Source: Desulfuromonas acetexigens (GTDB lineage: Bacteria; Desulfobacterota; Desulfuromonadia; Desulfuromonadales; Trichloromonadaceae). From it: a DNA stretch of 64,000 nt. Below the pieces are notes generated by a model. It searched no databases, had not been told where the DNA came from, and saw only the letters and a program-made list of their open reading frames with translations. The stretch is taken from assembly GCF_900111775.1 (NCBI RefSeq), contig NZ_FOJJ01000041.1, positions 103,679-167,678 on the forward strand. The letters run 5' to 3'. This document shows positions 27,080 through 37,004 of this stretch, one piece after another (within the stretch, counting starts at the first letter, position 1; each line of letters opens with the position of its first letter). The translations under genes and the position numbers were made by a program.

Positions 27080-28584
27080 CACCGAATCTGAACGCCGTAT
27101 TGCCGCCAGAGGCGCAGGCGTAACTGCGCGGCCAAGGTTGCCGTGGCCGGGTCGTTGAAGGCGAGAAAGGCCCGATAGTGAAAAAGGGCTTGCTCGCGGT
27201 CGCCGAGCTGTTCGTAAACCCTGCCGAGATTGTACCAGGGCATGGGATTGTCGAAGTTGGCCGCCGCCTGCCTGAACTCGTCCCGCGCCTCCTCCAGCCT
27301 TCCCAGTTCCAGATAGGCCGCGCCCAGGTTGTTGCGGGCGCTGGTCGAGGCGGGCGCGACCCGCGCCGCATGGCTCCACAGGGAAAGGGGCGTGGACCAG
27401 ACCCGATTCTGCTGCCAGCTGAGCAGCGCGCAGGCAAAGAGCAGCAGCGCCAGCAATTGCACCGGCAGGTGATTCTTCCCGGGACACCAGCGTTCGATCA
27501 CCAGCGGCGTCAGCAGCGCCAACCCGGCGAGAGGCGTATACAGATAGCGGTCGGCGGCGAAATAGGAGAGAGGCCAGAGGTTGGCGGTCGGCAGCCAGAA
27601 AAGCCCGAGCCAGAGCAGGGCGAAGGCGGCCAAAGGCCAGCGCCGCCAGGCGCGACCCAGCAGCAGAAGATAGCCGGAAACCAGCGCCAGGGCGCCCAGC
27701 ACCCAGGGATCGAACCAGCCGCTGGGGGCGCCATAGACATATTCCGGCGCCAGGGCCAGGGGCCAAAGCAGCTTGCCGACCATGAAGCTCAGCGACTTGA
27801 GCGCCATGAGCAGATAGGGGGCGACGCTCCCCGGCTCCAGATAGATCGTCATCTTTGCCAGCACCGGCGCCATGGCCTGCTGGTGCAGTTCGAGCCCACC
27901 GAAACCGAAATACCAGACGCACACGGCAAGCGCCCCGGCGGCGGCGATCCCCAGGATCAGCTTGGGAAAGCGCAGCAACAGCCGGTTTTCGGGAAGAACA
28001 AAAAGCGCCTCATACCCCAGCCATAAGAGCGGCAACACCACCGCATTCTCCTTCGCCGTCCAGCCCAGCAATCCCAAAACGAAAGCGCCGGCCAACCACA
28101 GCCAGCGACGTCCGTCCGCGCGCATTCCCCGCAGATAGGCGAGGGTCGCCAGCAGGACGCAGGTCAGGGCGAGGCTGTCCTTGCGATGGGAAATGTTGGC
28201 CACAACTTCGACCGTCACCGGATGAACGAGAAAGAGCAGCCCTGCGCTCCAGGCCGCGAAGCGCCCGGCGCCCAGGCGCAGCGCCAACAGCAGCAACAGC
28301 CAGGCGTTCACGGCATGCCAGAGAATATTCTGGAGATGCCAGCCGGCGGGGTTCAGACCGAACAGGGCGTGATCGAGGAGAAAGGAGAGTTCCCGTAGCG
28401 GCCGCCCGGGATAGCTGTTTTCAAGGAACCCGGCCCAGGACTTCACATCCGGGTTGTCGACGATCACCGGAAAATCATCCAGCGTCCACTGATGGCCGAA
28501 GCTCTCGGCGTAGAGGATGAAGGCAAGGACAAGCAGAACCGGAAGGGAGCAGAGCAGACAGCGTTTTTCGGCACGAGTGGTCAT
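27079..28584 (-). CDS. TMTC-like membrane protein with C-terminal TPRs, copy 1
   Basis: A 501-residue polytopic membrane protein. The N-terminal loop LDDFPVIVDNPDVKSW and the stretch PGRPLRELSFLLDHALFG mark the family of DUF1736/TMTC-like proteins, whose eukaryotic relatives are O-mannosyltransferases. About ten membrane helices follow, then two tetratricopeptide repeats (ARNNLGAAYLELGRLEEARD and PWYNLGRVYEQLGDREQALF). Likely a periplasm-facing lipid-linked glycosyltransferase. It is a tandem paralogue of the next gene. The ATG at 28584 is chosen on family length; no good Shine-Dalgarno is seen. Confidence 0.78.
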   Translation of the reverse strand: MTTRAEKRCLLCSLPVLLVLAFILYAESFGHQWTLDDFPVIVDNPDVKSWAGFLENSYPGRPLRELSFLLDHALFGLNPAGWHLQNILWHAVNAWLLLLLALRLGAGRFAAWSAGLLFLVHPVTVEVVANISHRKDSLALTCVLLATLAYLRGMRADGRRWLWLAGAFVLGLLGWTAKENAVVLPLLWLGYEALFVLPENRLLLRFPKLILGIAAAGALAVCVWYFGFGGLELHQQAMAPVLAKMTIYLEPGSVAPYLLMALKSLSFMVGKLLWPLALAPEYVYGAPSGWFDPWVLGALALVSGYLLLLGRAWRRWPLAAFALLWLGLFWLPTANLWPLSYFAADRYLYTPLAGLALLTPLVIERWCPGKNHLPVQLLALLLFACALLSWQQNRVWSTPLSLWSHAARVAPASTSARNNLGAAYLELGRLEEARDEFRQAAANFDNPMPWYNLGRVYEQLGDREQALFHYRAFLAFNDPATATLAAQLRLRLWRQYGVQIR

Positions 28585-28644
28585 GAGGTTAACCGGTAGG
28601 CAGCGGGTTGAGGCGACTTCCGATGGGCCAGCCACCAAACTCTA

Positions 28645-30141
28645 TCAGAAATCGACCCCGTATGCCCCTTGCAAACGCGCCCGCAGTGCCTCGGCCTGCG
28701 CGCGAAACTTGGGATCGTCCAACTCCAGAAAGAGCCGGTAGTGCTTCAACGCCTGTTCCTTCATTCCGACCCGCTCGTAAATCAGCCCCAGATTATAGAG
28801 GGCGGTGGTATTGAGCGGGTTGACCGCGAGGGCCTCGGTGTAATAGTCCCGCGCCTTGAGGAGCTCCCCCTTGAGCAGATGGACGTTGCCGAGATTGTTC
28901 AAGGCGAAGGCCGAGGTGGCGCTGACCCGGTGCGCCTGGGTCCAGAGGGTTTGGGGACTTCTCCAGACCGGGATCTGCCGCCAGGAAAGCTGCGCGAGCA
29001 GAAGAACGACGGGGACTATCAGAACCACGCGCAGGGGCAGCGGCAGGCGCCCGAGAGCCAGGGCCGCCAGCAGGCAGAGTCCGGCCAGGGGCGCATAGCA
29101 ATAACGGTCGGCGGCAAAATACGCCAGCGGCCAGAGGTTGGAGACCGGCAGCCAGAAAAGCCCAGCCCAGGCAAGAAGAAAAAAGACTCGGGGCGCCCGC
29201 CGCGCTGTCAGCCACAACCCGGCGGCAAAGACGGCGAGACCGAAGAGCGCCGTGAGTACCCAGGGATCGAACCAATCCATGGGCAGCGGATAGGTGTACT
29301 CCAGCGCCAGATCGACGGGCCAGAGCACCTTGCCCGCCATGAAGGTCCAAGATTTGAGAACCATCCGGTAATAGAGATCCCAGGAGACCTCGCCGAAATA
29401 GTTGGCCTTGGCTTGCAGCAGCTGCTGCATCCCCGCCAGATGCCGGGCCCTCCCGCCCTCGAAAAGATACCAGCCGAAACCCCAAGCAATCGCGGCGAAA
29501 CCCGCCACCGGCCAAAGCCCGCGTCCTTCCGGCAAGATCCGCCGCCGCGACGGGACGAAGCAGCGCTGATAAACCAGAAGCAGCACCGGCAGCACCACGG
29601 CATTCTCCTTAGCCAAGAGCGCCGTCCCCCAGGCCAAAGCGGCAAGCACCACCCACCCTGCCCGCCTCTTCCGAGCGGCGCAGGCGCGGCTGAAGGCAAG
29701 AAACGCCAGCAGGCAGAAGGCCAGGGCCAGGCTGTCCTTGCGGTGGGAAAGATTGGCCACGACCTCGACGTTCAGGGGATGAACCAGAAACAGCAGCGCC
29801 CCGGCCCAGGCCACGAAACGCCCGACACGAAGGCGCCGCGCCACGAGGAAAAGCAGCCAGGCATTGAGCCCATGCCAGAAAATCTGCTGCACCCGCCAGC
29901 CCGTCGGATTCATCCCGAAGAGGGCATGATCGAGCAGAAAGCTCAACTCCCGCAGCGGCCGCCCGGGATACACGTTTTCCCAAAACCCCGCCCAGGAACG
30001 CACATCGGCATTCTCGACAATCACCGGAAAGTCGTCATAAGTCCAGGCATGGCCAAAAGTCTGGGCATAGAGGGCGAAAGCGAGGGAGAGGAAGATGAGC
30101 AGGGGGAGGAGGGTTCGAAAGGTTGGGTTATTTTTCGCCAT
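28645..30141 (-). CDS. TMTC-like membrane protein with C-terminal TPRs, copy 2
   Basis: A 498-residue paralogue of the preceding gene, with the same landmarks: YDDFPVIVENADVRSW, PGRPLRELSFLLDHALFG, HPLNVEVVANLSHRKDSLAL, YFAADRYCYAPLAGL, then TPRs (ALNNLGNVHLLKGELLKARD and ALYNLGLIYERVGMKEQALK). Divergence across the loops suggests distinct substrates. An AT-rich 180-base gap upstream probably holds the promoter. Confidence 0.8.
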   Translation of the reverse strand: MAKNNPTFRTLLPLLIFLSLAFALYAQTFGHAWTYDDFPVIVENADVRSWAGFWENVYPGRPLRELSFLLDHALFGMNPTGWRVQQIFWHGLNAWLLFLVARRLRVGRFVAWAGALLFLVHPLNVEVVANLSHRKDSLALAFCLLAFLAFSRACAARKRRAGWVVLAALAWGTALLAKENAVVLPVLLLVYQRCFVPSRRRILPEGRGLWPVAGFAAIAWGFGWYLFEGGRARHLAGMQQLLQAKANYFGEVSWDLYYRMVLKSWTFMAGKVLWPVDLALEYTYPLPMDWFDPWVLTALFGLAVFAAGLWLTARRAPRVFFLLAWAGLFWLPVSNLWPLAYFAADRYCYAPLAGLCLLAALALGRLPLPLRVVLIVPVVLLLAQLSWRQIPVWRSPQTLWTQAHRVSATSAFALNNLGNVHLLKGELLKARDYYTEALAVNPLNTTALYNLGLIYERVGMKEQALKHYRLFLELDDPKFRAQAEALRARLQGAYGVDF

Positions 30142-30323
30142 GCGGCAAGCTCACAGGGTTTCCGCGAGGGAAGCGACTTCGCGCCAGGAAGATGAATCGA
30201 GAAAAGACTTCATGGCGTTTTTGTTAATCATATCGATAAGATAGAGAAGTTCTTGCAAATTGTCAATTCAATTGCCAATTTGCAAAAAACTCGCTTACCG
30301 TCAGCGGGATAGGCTTTAGTCAG

Positions 30324-31292
30324 TCAAGGATTTCCCGCCTCCGGCCGCCAAAGACCGGATAGATCGCTTCTGTTCCGATAAAAGATCAATACGGCCGCGC
30401 CGGCGATGCTGAAAACCAGACTGATTGCATAGACCAGAAGAGAGAGAGCAATCGCGTCCGCCCCGGGGACACCGGCCCGGGCAAGAAAAAAAGCGAACCC
30501 GCCCTCCCGTACCCCCAGGCCATTCAAACTGACTGGAATCAACGTCAACAATGTCACAACGGGAACCACCGCCGTCATCTGCGCGAGAGCGACCTCCATA
30601 TGCAACGCCTTGGCGGCGGCGAAATAGGTGGCGACCGCCAGCAGTTGATAGACCAGGGAAGTCCAGGCCAACGGGACAAAAAGGCCGGGCCGAGTGAAAT
30701 AATGCAGGGTTCCCTGCACAACGCCGACCAACCATGAAAGGATGCGGCCGCGATCCTTTATATCAGACAAAGCCGTGCGCACAGGAAGGTAAGCTAGAGG
30801 GGCCAGCAACAGCAACCACAAAAAGATGCCACATCCGACAAATAGACCCGCGAACGTCGGGCCAATAACCGACGGCGCCAATAAAATGCCGCAAAACCCG
30901 ACCAGCACCAAGGCCAGAAGACCGGAAAAGCGTTCCGCCAAGACCGAATTCACCCCTACCCGGTAATTTCCACACTCTTTTCCGACCAGAAACATTCGCG
31001 CGGCATCGCCGCCAACGGAAGTGGGTAAAAAATTGTTGAAAAAGTACCCCAGCAGATAAAACCCGGCAAGCGTCGAAAAGGTACATTCTTGTCCGTCGGA
31101 AAGCAGTAACCGCCGCCATTTGAGGCAGGAGATAGCAAAGGCCAACAGGGCAAGAGCCAGGGATAAAAACCAGAAGACCCAATCGACGCCAAAGAACGCC
31201 ACCTTCAGCCTGGCAGGCTCCGCATAGATCACCAGGAAAAGGAGGATTACAAAGCTGATGACGGCTTTAATTATGAACTGGAGGGGTTTCAT
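30324..31292 (-). CDS. Lysylphosphatidylglycerol-synthase TM region/UPF0104 membrane protein
   Basis: A 322-residue protein with about eight membrane helices. FYLLGYFFNNFLPTSVGGDAARM is visible in parts (FNNFLPTSVGGDAARM), as is LNGLGVREGGFAFFL, both signatures of the UPF0104/AglD-like family found in glycan and lipid pathways as putative flippases or glycosyltransferase partners. The ATG at 31292 overlaps the methyltransferase stop (ATGA). The substrate is unknown. Confidence 0.8.
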   Translation of the reverse strand: MKPLQFIIKAVISFVILLFLVIYAEPARLKVAFFGVDWVFWFLSLALALLAFAISCLKWRRLLLSDGQECTFSTLAGFYLLGYFFNNFLPTSVGGDAARMFLVGKECGNYRVGVNSVLAERFSGLLALVLVGFCGILLAPSVIGPTFAGLFVGCGIFLWLLLLAPLAYLPVRTALSDIKDRGRILSWLVGVVQGTLHYFTRPGLFVPLAWTSLVYQLLAVATYFAAAKALHMEVALAQMTAVVPVVTLLTLIPVSLNGLGVREGGFAFFLARAGVPGADAIALSLLVYAISLVFSIAGAAVLIFYRNRSDLSGLWRPEAGNP

Positions 31293-32197
31293 TCGATTTT
31301 CATTGCCACAATCTGCATCCGGCCCCCGATACGCAAGCACTTTTGCAAAAGGGTCAAGGGTAAAAACATGCCAAGGGCAACGGGGTTTTTAAGATTGAAA
31401 AATCGATATAGCGAAAAATCGGGGTGAAGGGAGTGCAGCATATTGCGGGTGCTCCCAACCCAGTCGTTCGGTGCAATTTCAAAACGAACTGAATTAATCT
31501 GAAAGCCACAATCGTTCAACTGCCTCTGCAAGGTCGATACGGAAAAAACAACTTGGTGCCTGGGGACATCTAAATCATGCCAAAATTCTTTGAACAACCG
31601 TCTGTTGAGACTGTCGAAGTTGGGAGTCGAGATATGCAAAAAACCACCAGGTTTCAGCCATGTCCGGATTTTCTCCAGCGCCGCCCTGGGTGAAGGGAAA
31701 TGTTCGATAACGTGCCGAAGAACGACCGCATCAAACATCTTTCCGGGAAAAGGGGCATCAAAAACCGTACCCCGATAAACGTCGAGCCCGTACTCGCGAT
31801 GCGCCTTTTCCGCCGCGTGAAGACTCGGCTCCAAGCCGGTCACTTCTAAACCACGATCACGAAGGGCTGTCAGCAATTCACCAGCAGCGCATCCGACCTC
31901 CAAAACCCTAGCCCCTGGGAGTAAAGAACCGGCGATACCAGCAGCCTCGCGCCTTCGAAGAACCGTACGGAGATAGCCAACGACGCCGCGATCCGACGCG
32001 AACGGACTGTATTCCTCCGGATAAAAATCCGCCATCGACGATTCGTCGGGCCTGGGGTTGAGATAGACCAAACCGCATTCCCGGCACTGAACCACCGGGA
32101 AAGTTCCCGGCAATCCATGCAGCCGGTCCCGTCCCTCGAAAAGAAGGTCGTAATTATCCGCGCCGCACAAATCGCAGTTTACATGTTCAAAGTTCAT
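31289..32197 (-). CDS. SAM-dependent methyltransferase with N-terminal zinc-knuckle
   Basis: A 302-residue protein. Residues 1-45 hold CDLCGADNYDLL and VVQCRECGLVYLNPRP, a four-Cys zinc site common in sugar or natural-product methyltransferases. The Rossmann domain follows with VLEVGCAAGELLTAL, and VVLRHVIEHFPSPRAALEKI as the post-I region. It lies inside the glycan gene block and probably methylates a sugar or lipid intermediate. The ATG at 32197 is preferred over a TTG at 32218. Confidence 0.82.
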   Translation of the reverse strand: MNFEHVNCDLCGADNYDLLFEGRDRLHGLPGTFPVVQCRECGLVYLNPRPDESSMADFYPEEYSPFASDRGVVGYLRTVLRRREAAGIAGSLLPGARVLEVGCAAGELLTALRDRGLEVTGLEPSLHAAEKAHREYGLDVYRGTVFDAPFPGKMFDAVVLRHVIEHFPSPRAALEKIRTWLKPGGFLHISTPNFDSLNRRLFKEFWHDLDVPRHQVVFSVSTLQRQLNDCGFQINSVRFEIAPNDWVGSTRNMLHSLHPDFSLYRFFNLKNPVALGMFLPLTLLQKCLRIGGRMQIVAMKIE

Positions 32198-32214
32198 ATG
32201 ACGGCACCCGCGAC

Positions 32215-33420
32215 TCAATCAGCGGACAAAGGCCTTCTTGCGACAAAAATCTCGTTATAGAGGTGCACCAAACTCCGTGCCGCCACATCCCAGCCATGTT
32301 CGGACACTGCCCTTGCCCGCGCCGCCCCGGCGAGTCTCCTCCGCTGAGACTCATCCCTTCCGAGTTTCTCGACCGCTTCGGCAAAAGCGCCCACATCGCC
32401 CGGCGGCACCAGCACCCCGGTTTCTCCCAAAATCTCGCGATTCACTGGGTTGTCAAAAGCGATCACCGGCAACCCGCAGGCCATATAATTCAGAATCTTG
32501 CCATTGGCTTCGCTGTCGGACATTTTCGGGGCCAGGGCCAGATCCCCGAGATTCAGATATTCGGCCGCCCGGCTGTATTCGATCCGTCCAGTAAAGGTGA
32601 CGCGCTCGTCAAGGCCAAGCTCTTCGGCCCGCCGACGATAGCCCTCTTCCGGATAACCCATGAGCAGGCAATAAACCTCATGTCCGTCAGCCCGCAAAGC
32701 GCCAATCGCTTCAAGGAGCATATCGACCCCCTGATGCTCGCTCATGACCCCCATAAAAACCGCTATCAACCTGTCTTGCGGTAAATTAAGCTCTCGGCGC
32801 AGACCAGACACCTCCAAACCCGGCCGGAAGATCTCAACATCGACACCATCGGCCACCACCGAGACGATTTCAGCGGGGATGGCGAAATCTTCGATCAGAA
32901 TTCGGGCGGAGGGACCGGCACTGCACACCGTTCGATCCGCACGGCGCACGATCCAGCCTTCCAGAAAACGGAAGACGCGATACAACCAAGAACCTCTTCT
33001 GATGAAGCGATGCTCGACCAGTTCCCCCGTCAGGCTCCCCTGGCAATCGAAAACCATGGGGATACCGAAGAGCATCTTAAGCAGAAAACCAACCAAAGCA
33101 CCTTCGTGAAGGTGGGCATGTATCAGGTCCGGTGACAACTCGCGGATGGCCTTAAAGGCCGTGAAAAACAGGAGGAGGTCCAGATAAAATTTGTGCCACG
33201 ACGGCCCGGCCGACAACTTTCGATACCAGGGGATGCGGGGAATGCGCCATGTTGGTATATCGCCCAGATCACGGCCCAAGTGATAGGTGCAGATCCGGAC
33301 ATCGTGCCCTAAAATCCTGAGCGCCTTGGCTTCTTCATAAATACGCACATGACAGCCCCTATCCGCGAAATACGGGGTCGGCGCGAGCATCAGTATTTTC
33401 AACTTTTTCGTCGTATTCAT
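32215..33420 (-). CDS. Glycosyltransferase family 4 protein
   Basis: A 401-residue GT-B enzyme. MLAPTPYFADRGCHVRIYEE at the N-terminus is the donor-side fold, IHAHLHEGALVGFLL the linker, and SDSEANGKILNYMACGLPVI the nucleotide-sugar site with the E-x7-type motif. Likely adds a sugar to a lipid-linked oligosaccharide in the cytoplasm. The ATG at 33420 overlaps the upstream gene's stop. Confidence 0.87.
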   Translation of the reverse strand: MNTTKKLKILMLAPTPYFADRGCHVRIYEEAKALRILGHDVRICTYHLGRDLGDIPTWRIPRIPWYRKLSAGPSWHKFYLDLLLFFTAFKAIRELSPDLIHAHLHEGALVGFLLKMLFGIPMVFDCQGSLTGELVEHRFIRRGSWLYRVFRFLEGWIVRRADRTVCSAGPSARILIEDFAIPAEIVSVVADGVDVEIFRPGLEVSGLRRELNLPQDRLIAVFMGVMSEHQGVDMLLEAIGALRADGHEVYCLLMGYPEEGYRRRAEELGLDERVTFTGRIEYSRAAEYLNLGDLALAPKMSDSEANGKILNYMACGLPVIAFDNPVNREILGETGVLVPPGDVGAFAEAVEKLGRDESQRRRLAGAARARAVSEHGWDVAARSLVHLYNEIFVARRPLSAD

Positions 33421-34901
33421 TTGATGAGAACGTACGTTTCCGATAGGGAAAACATCGGCCGGAATCGACTCTTGATTTCGCCATCCATCTCGCCGCTGAT
33501 AATTGATGTGATTTTCCAATTCGTATAAAGCCAGATCCGGCGATGTTCGGTTTTCAAAAGAGCATCAAGCTTCACGGGCGAATCGATATGCCGGTAAGGA
33601 TATCCGGCCTTTTCCTTCGCGGGGAACTCCGAATACCCTATCGTTCCCCCGTTCATTTTTTCCCGCAGAAAATAATCCACCGGGCGCCCGAGGTAGAACG
33701 CAGAGAGGGCGGGTTCCGTCGAAATAATTATATCCCCGGGCAACAGCCGTTCGCGGATGAATTCGTGCGCCGGGCGCTGATCCACAAATTTGAAATAGCT
33801 GCCGAATGCTTTGTTCAGATCGAGATTTTCCAGAACGAATAGGTGAATCAGGGCAAGGATCACGACCAGCCCCATCGGCAAGGGGGCGGGAATCGATGCC
33901 CATCCTGCGCGGTTGCGTACAACGCTGGCCAAGCGACGTAACCACCAAGACAGTGATGCCGCAACCGCAACGATGCCTAAAGGATAAATATTACTCAGGT
34001 AACGGGGATTGTCGCCGGAGGAGAAGATGGTCAAAAAGAGCAGCAACCCGACAAATCCCAGAAAATACAGGGTCCAGCAGCGATTCCGTTCTCGCAAAAG
34101 AGGGTACATCCCCAAAATAAGCAGCGTCATACCCAACGGGGTCGTCTGGCGAAACCACTCGTAAAAGGCCGCCCTGTTTTCGAGTCCGAATAATTGCAGG
34201 GGGATGGCGGAGTAATTGACGAAAGCCGTCGCCGGGCGGAACACCAGACAAAAATAACCAACGACGGCGACAGCCACGCACCCCAGCCAGAAACTTCTTT
34301 GCCAAAAAGATCGGCGCCCCCCCAGCAACAGGGCCAGGGCGAAAACCGGCAAAAGTTCGAAGGCAAATTCGTGCGTGCCGATGGCTCCCAGGGTGGCCAA
34401 CAGCAGCCACTTGCCCGCGCCGGGACGCCGGGCGATGAAATATTCCCCCGCCCAGTAGACCGCCGCCACGAAAAAGAACTGGAACGGCAGGTAAAAGCGG
34501 GCCATGGAAGCATAAAGATTTTCAAAGGCGGAGAAGCCGAGAAACAAAACGGCGAGCCATCCTGCCGTTTTTCCCGCCGCCCGAGTTCCCATGGCATAAA
34601 CCACGGGCAGCAGCAGGGCACTGAAGATAATACCGACCAGTCGCGTCGAGACCGGCGATACCTCGGCGAAAAAAAGCGGGATCGCCATCAGGTAATGACC
34701 GAGGAGCGACCGCCAGTACAAGGTGCCGTTTTCGGCGAAAGGCAAACCGGTTGCGACGATTGAACGCATGACACCGATGCTGCCGATTTCATCCTCATGG
34801 TAGGGATAGTTGGGGGCATGGTAGATGCGCAAGCCTACCACCAGCAGCATGAAGAGAAACAAAAGCGCCCGCTCCCAGCGGGACATGGCGGAAGTATCCA
34901 T
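33417..34901 (-). CDS. ArnT/PMT-type integral-membrane glycosyltransferase
   Basis: A 494-residue membrane protein with about 11-12 helices. The first periplasmic loop has APNYPYHEDEIGSIGVMRS, carrying the acidic DE pair of GT-C enzymes (ArnT, PMT), and a C-terminal periplasmic domain follows (FIRERLLPGDIIISTEPALS). Such enzymes transfer sugars from polyprenyl phosphate to lipids or proteins outside the cytoplasmic membrane. The ATG at 34901 has GGTGA upstream, formed by the end of the preceding gene. Confidence 0.82.
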   Translation of the reverse strand: MDTSAMSRWERALLFLFMLLVVGLRIYHAPNYPYHEDEIGSIGVMRSIVATGLPFAENGTLYWRSLLGHYLMAIPLFFAEVSPVSTRLVGIIFSALLLPVVYAMGTRAAGKTAGWLAVLFLGFSAFENLYASMARFYLPFQFFFVAAVYWAGEYFIARRPGAGKWLLLATLGAIGTHEFAFELLPVFALALLLGGRRSFWQRSFWLGCVAVAVVGYFCLVFRPATAFVNYSAIPLQLFGLENRAAFYEWFRQTTPLGMTLLILGMYPLLRERNRCWTLYFLGFVGLLLFLTIFSSGDNPRYLSNIYPLGIVAVAASLSWWLRRLASVVRNRAGWASIPAPLPMGLVVILALIHLFVLENLDLNKAFGSYFKFVDQRPAHEFIRERLLPGDIIISTEPALSAFYLGRPVDYFLREKMNGGTIGYSEFPAKEKAGYPYRHIDSPVKLDALLKTEHRRIWLYTNWKITSIISGEMDGEIKSRFRPMFSLSETYVLIK

Positions 34902-34906
34902 GGGGA

Positions 34907-36646
34907 TCACCGCGCCCCTCCCCCTTGCGGCACCAGGGGATAAAGTATGCGGTACAACGCCTCCGCTTGAGGATCGGGGACGGGCGTTCGCCGCAGATAC
35001 TGTTCGAGGGCAAGAAAAGCCTCGGGGTACTTCCGGCGGGCCATCTGAATTTTGTAGATCTCCCACCAGCCTTTGTAGCGTTGCGGTTCCATCTCGACCA
35101 GCAACCGTGCCTCGGAAAGGATGGTGTCGTCGGCGCGGGAGTCAGGCAGCTCGTATTGGGCCAGCCAGTCGGCCGACACGGCATCGCTGCGCACGAAAAT
35201 CAGCGCCGAAACATCGGCAAAGACCAACCGCCATTCGGGATCCTTACGCAGCAGGTCGATGATCGGGTAATGCTGGCCGGTGTCCACGGTACAGGCCTTG
35301 GTGACCACGGTTTTCACGTCGAACTTCTCGAATATCCCTTCCCAGCCGGGATGCCCGGACATGACCCGCCAGCCGTAACTGAACATTTCCGCCGAATTCT
35401 GCCGCGCATCCCAGAAAACCCGATGCTCCGGGTAGAGGGTCCAGGCCAGATAGCCCCCCCAGTCGTAGGTGTTGTAGATATTGGCGGGAAGGCGATGCTC
35501 TTTCACGAACTCGGCCACCGCCACGGGAAAATGCCAGGTGCGCAAGCCGGTGCGGAAGAGGCCGTAGGTGTGATAGGCCGGCAAGGCGTAATGGATGAAG
35601 ATCGCGGCGGCCGCCAGGGTCGCGGCCCAGCGCAAGACCGATTTAACCCCAAGGGGGAAGCGAGAGAAAATCCAGGCCGCCGCGCTGTCGGCATAGACCG
35701 GCAGCATCGCCGACATGGCGAAGAAGAAAAACGAGGTATGGCGGCTGAGTTGCTGCCCCATGATCGCCAGGCCCCCCACCAGGCAGAGATCGGTCAACGT
35801 CAGCCGTCGCCGGCCCAAAGCCATCAGTACGGCGGTCAGGGCCAGACTCAAATAGAAATAGGGATCGGAAGAGAAGGTCGTTGGCCGCCAGTCCATGTTG
35901 AAAACCTGGGCGATGGGCGCCCCCTCCTTGCCGCCGCCGAGCTGGTGGGCCGAGAAGAGAGTATCGATGAATTCCCGGGTGTAGGGAGTGAAGAGAAAAC
36001 CGAGCAGCACCAGGCCGACCACGAGCCACAGCCTTTTATAGGCGGCACGGGAGAGAGTGGATTTGCCCTGCGTAAGCGCCCCGCCCTCCCCGACCAGATA
36101 GGCCGCAAGAATCGGCACCGCCAGAATCGCCCCGGCATGGAGGTTGACCCAGAGGAGCATCAGCGGGAAGAGGAGAAAGACCAGCTTTCCCCCTTGGCGG
36201 CGGTGGCGTTCGAGAACGAGGACAAAGAGAGCGAAGAAGAGAAAGGTCCAGAGTTGCGGCCGCGCCGTCCACCCTCCCCGGCTCAGCCAGAAGGGGGTCA
36301 GAAGCAGCAGCATGGACGGCCAAGACGCCCCCCGGACTCGGGCCGCCCACAGCAGCACCAGGGCCGTGCCGCCCAGGGCCAATCCCTTGATGACGCTCAG
36401 GGCATGGTAGCCGCCGAGTCGATGGCCGAAATAGAGGATGAGATCGTGCAGCCAGCAATGCTCGAAACGGGGAACATCCGCCGCCAGGGTGAAGAGATCG
36501 GTATGGATGAAACTCTTTGTTTCGACCATGTACTTGCCCGACTGCAACTGCCAGAAGGTGTCGAAGTCGTGAATGACCGTCGTCGCCACCCCGAGGATGG
36601 TCAAAAGCGCGGCAAAGAGCAGCAGTTTTCCTACGCGGTCAATCAA
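34907..36646 (-). CDS. Polytopic membrane protein, GT-C-like, in glycan block
   Basis: A 579-residue protein with some ten helices, an early acidic loop (TVIHDFDTFWQLQSGKYMVE), a soluble C-terminal region (YNTYDWGGYLAWTLYPEHRV) and a helical tail. The architecture resembles GT-C glycosyltransferases or O-antigen ligase-like proteins; no exact family is recognised. The visible start is a TTG (36646) inside one copy of a 20-bp direct repeat: the original start was probably altered when a REP-bearing segment was inserted here. Confidence 0.6.
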   Translation of the reverse strand: MIDRVGKLLLFAALLTILGVATTVIHDFDTFWQLQSGKYMVETKSFIHTDLFTLAADVPRFEHCWLHDLILYFGHRLGGYHALSVIKGLALGGTALVLLWAARVRGASWPSMLLLLTPFWLSRGGWTARPQLWTFLFFALFVLVLERHRRQGGKLVFLLFPLMLLWVNLHAGAILAVPILAAYLVGEGGALTQGKSTLSRAAYKRLWLVVGLVLLGFLFTPYTREFIDTLFSAHQLGGGKEGAPIAQVFNMDWRPTTFSSDPYFYLSLALTAVLMALGRRRLTLTDLCLVGGLAIMGQQLSRHTSFFFFAMSAMLPVYADSAAAWIFSRFPLGVKSVLRWAATLAAAAIFIHYALPAYHTYGLFRTGLRTWHFPVAVAEFVKEHRLPANIYNTYDWGGYLAWTLYPEHRVFWDARQNSAEMFSYGWRVMSGHPGWEGIFEKFDVKTVVTKACTVDTGQHYPIIDLLRKDPEWRLVFADVSALIFVRSDAVSADWLAQYELPDSRADDTILSEARLLVEMEPQRYKGWWEIYKIQMARRKYPEAFLALEQYLRRTPVPDPQAEALYRILYPLVPQGGGAR

Positions 36647-37004
36647 AATTCACCCTGTTCGCTGAAATGTGAGTGTTCTCTGGTTTACCCGGTAGGGGCG
36701 CAGCATGCTGCGCCCTGCCCCTTCGCGTTGGCCCGACCTTGGGCGCAGCATGCTGCGCCCCTACGTAACGGGTGCAATTTACGGTACCGGGCGACACATT
36801 CATCGCCCGCCTTGCCACAATCGCGCCGCCATCCGCCCGAATCCAAACATCCGGTCCCATGTAGGGGCGCAGCACGCTGCGCCTTGTCCCTTCGCGTTGT
36901 CCCAACCTTGGGCGCAGCATGCTGCGCCCCTACGAATCGGCACGAATTCCGATTGATTTCGAATGGTTACGCGCCAACACGGCATCAATCAAAATTCACC
37001 CTGT
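36639..37004. repeat. REP-bearing segment bounded by a 20-bp direct repeat
   Basis: TCAATCAAAATTCACCCTGT occurs at 36639-36658 and again at 36985-37004. The 326 bp between them hold two convergent REP pairs (36692-36715/36741-36764 and 36861-36883/36910-36933) with related spacers. The left copy overlaps the start of the membrane-protein gene, the right copy the stop of the GT2 gene. The two genes probably abutted before the segment arrived and duplicated the junction. Confidence 0.75.
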
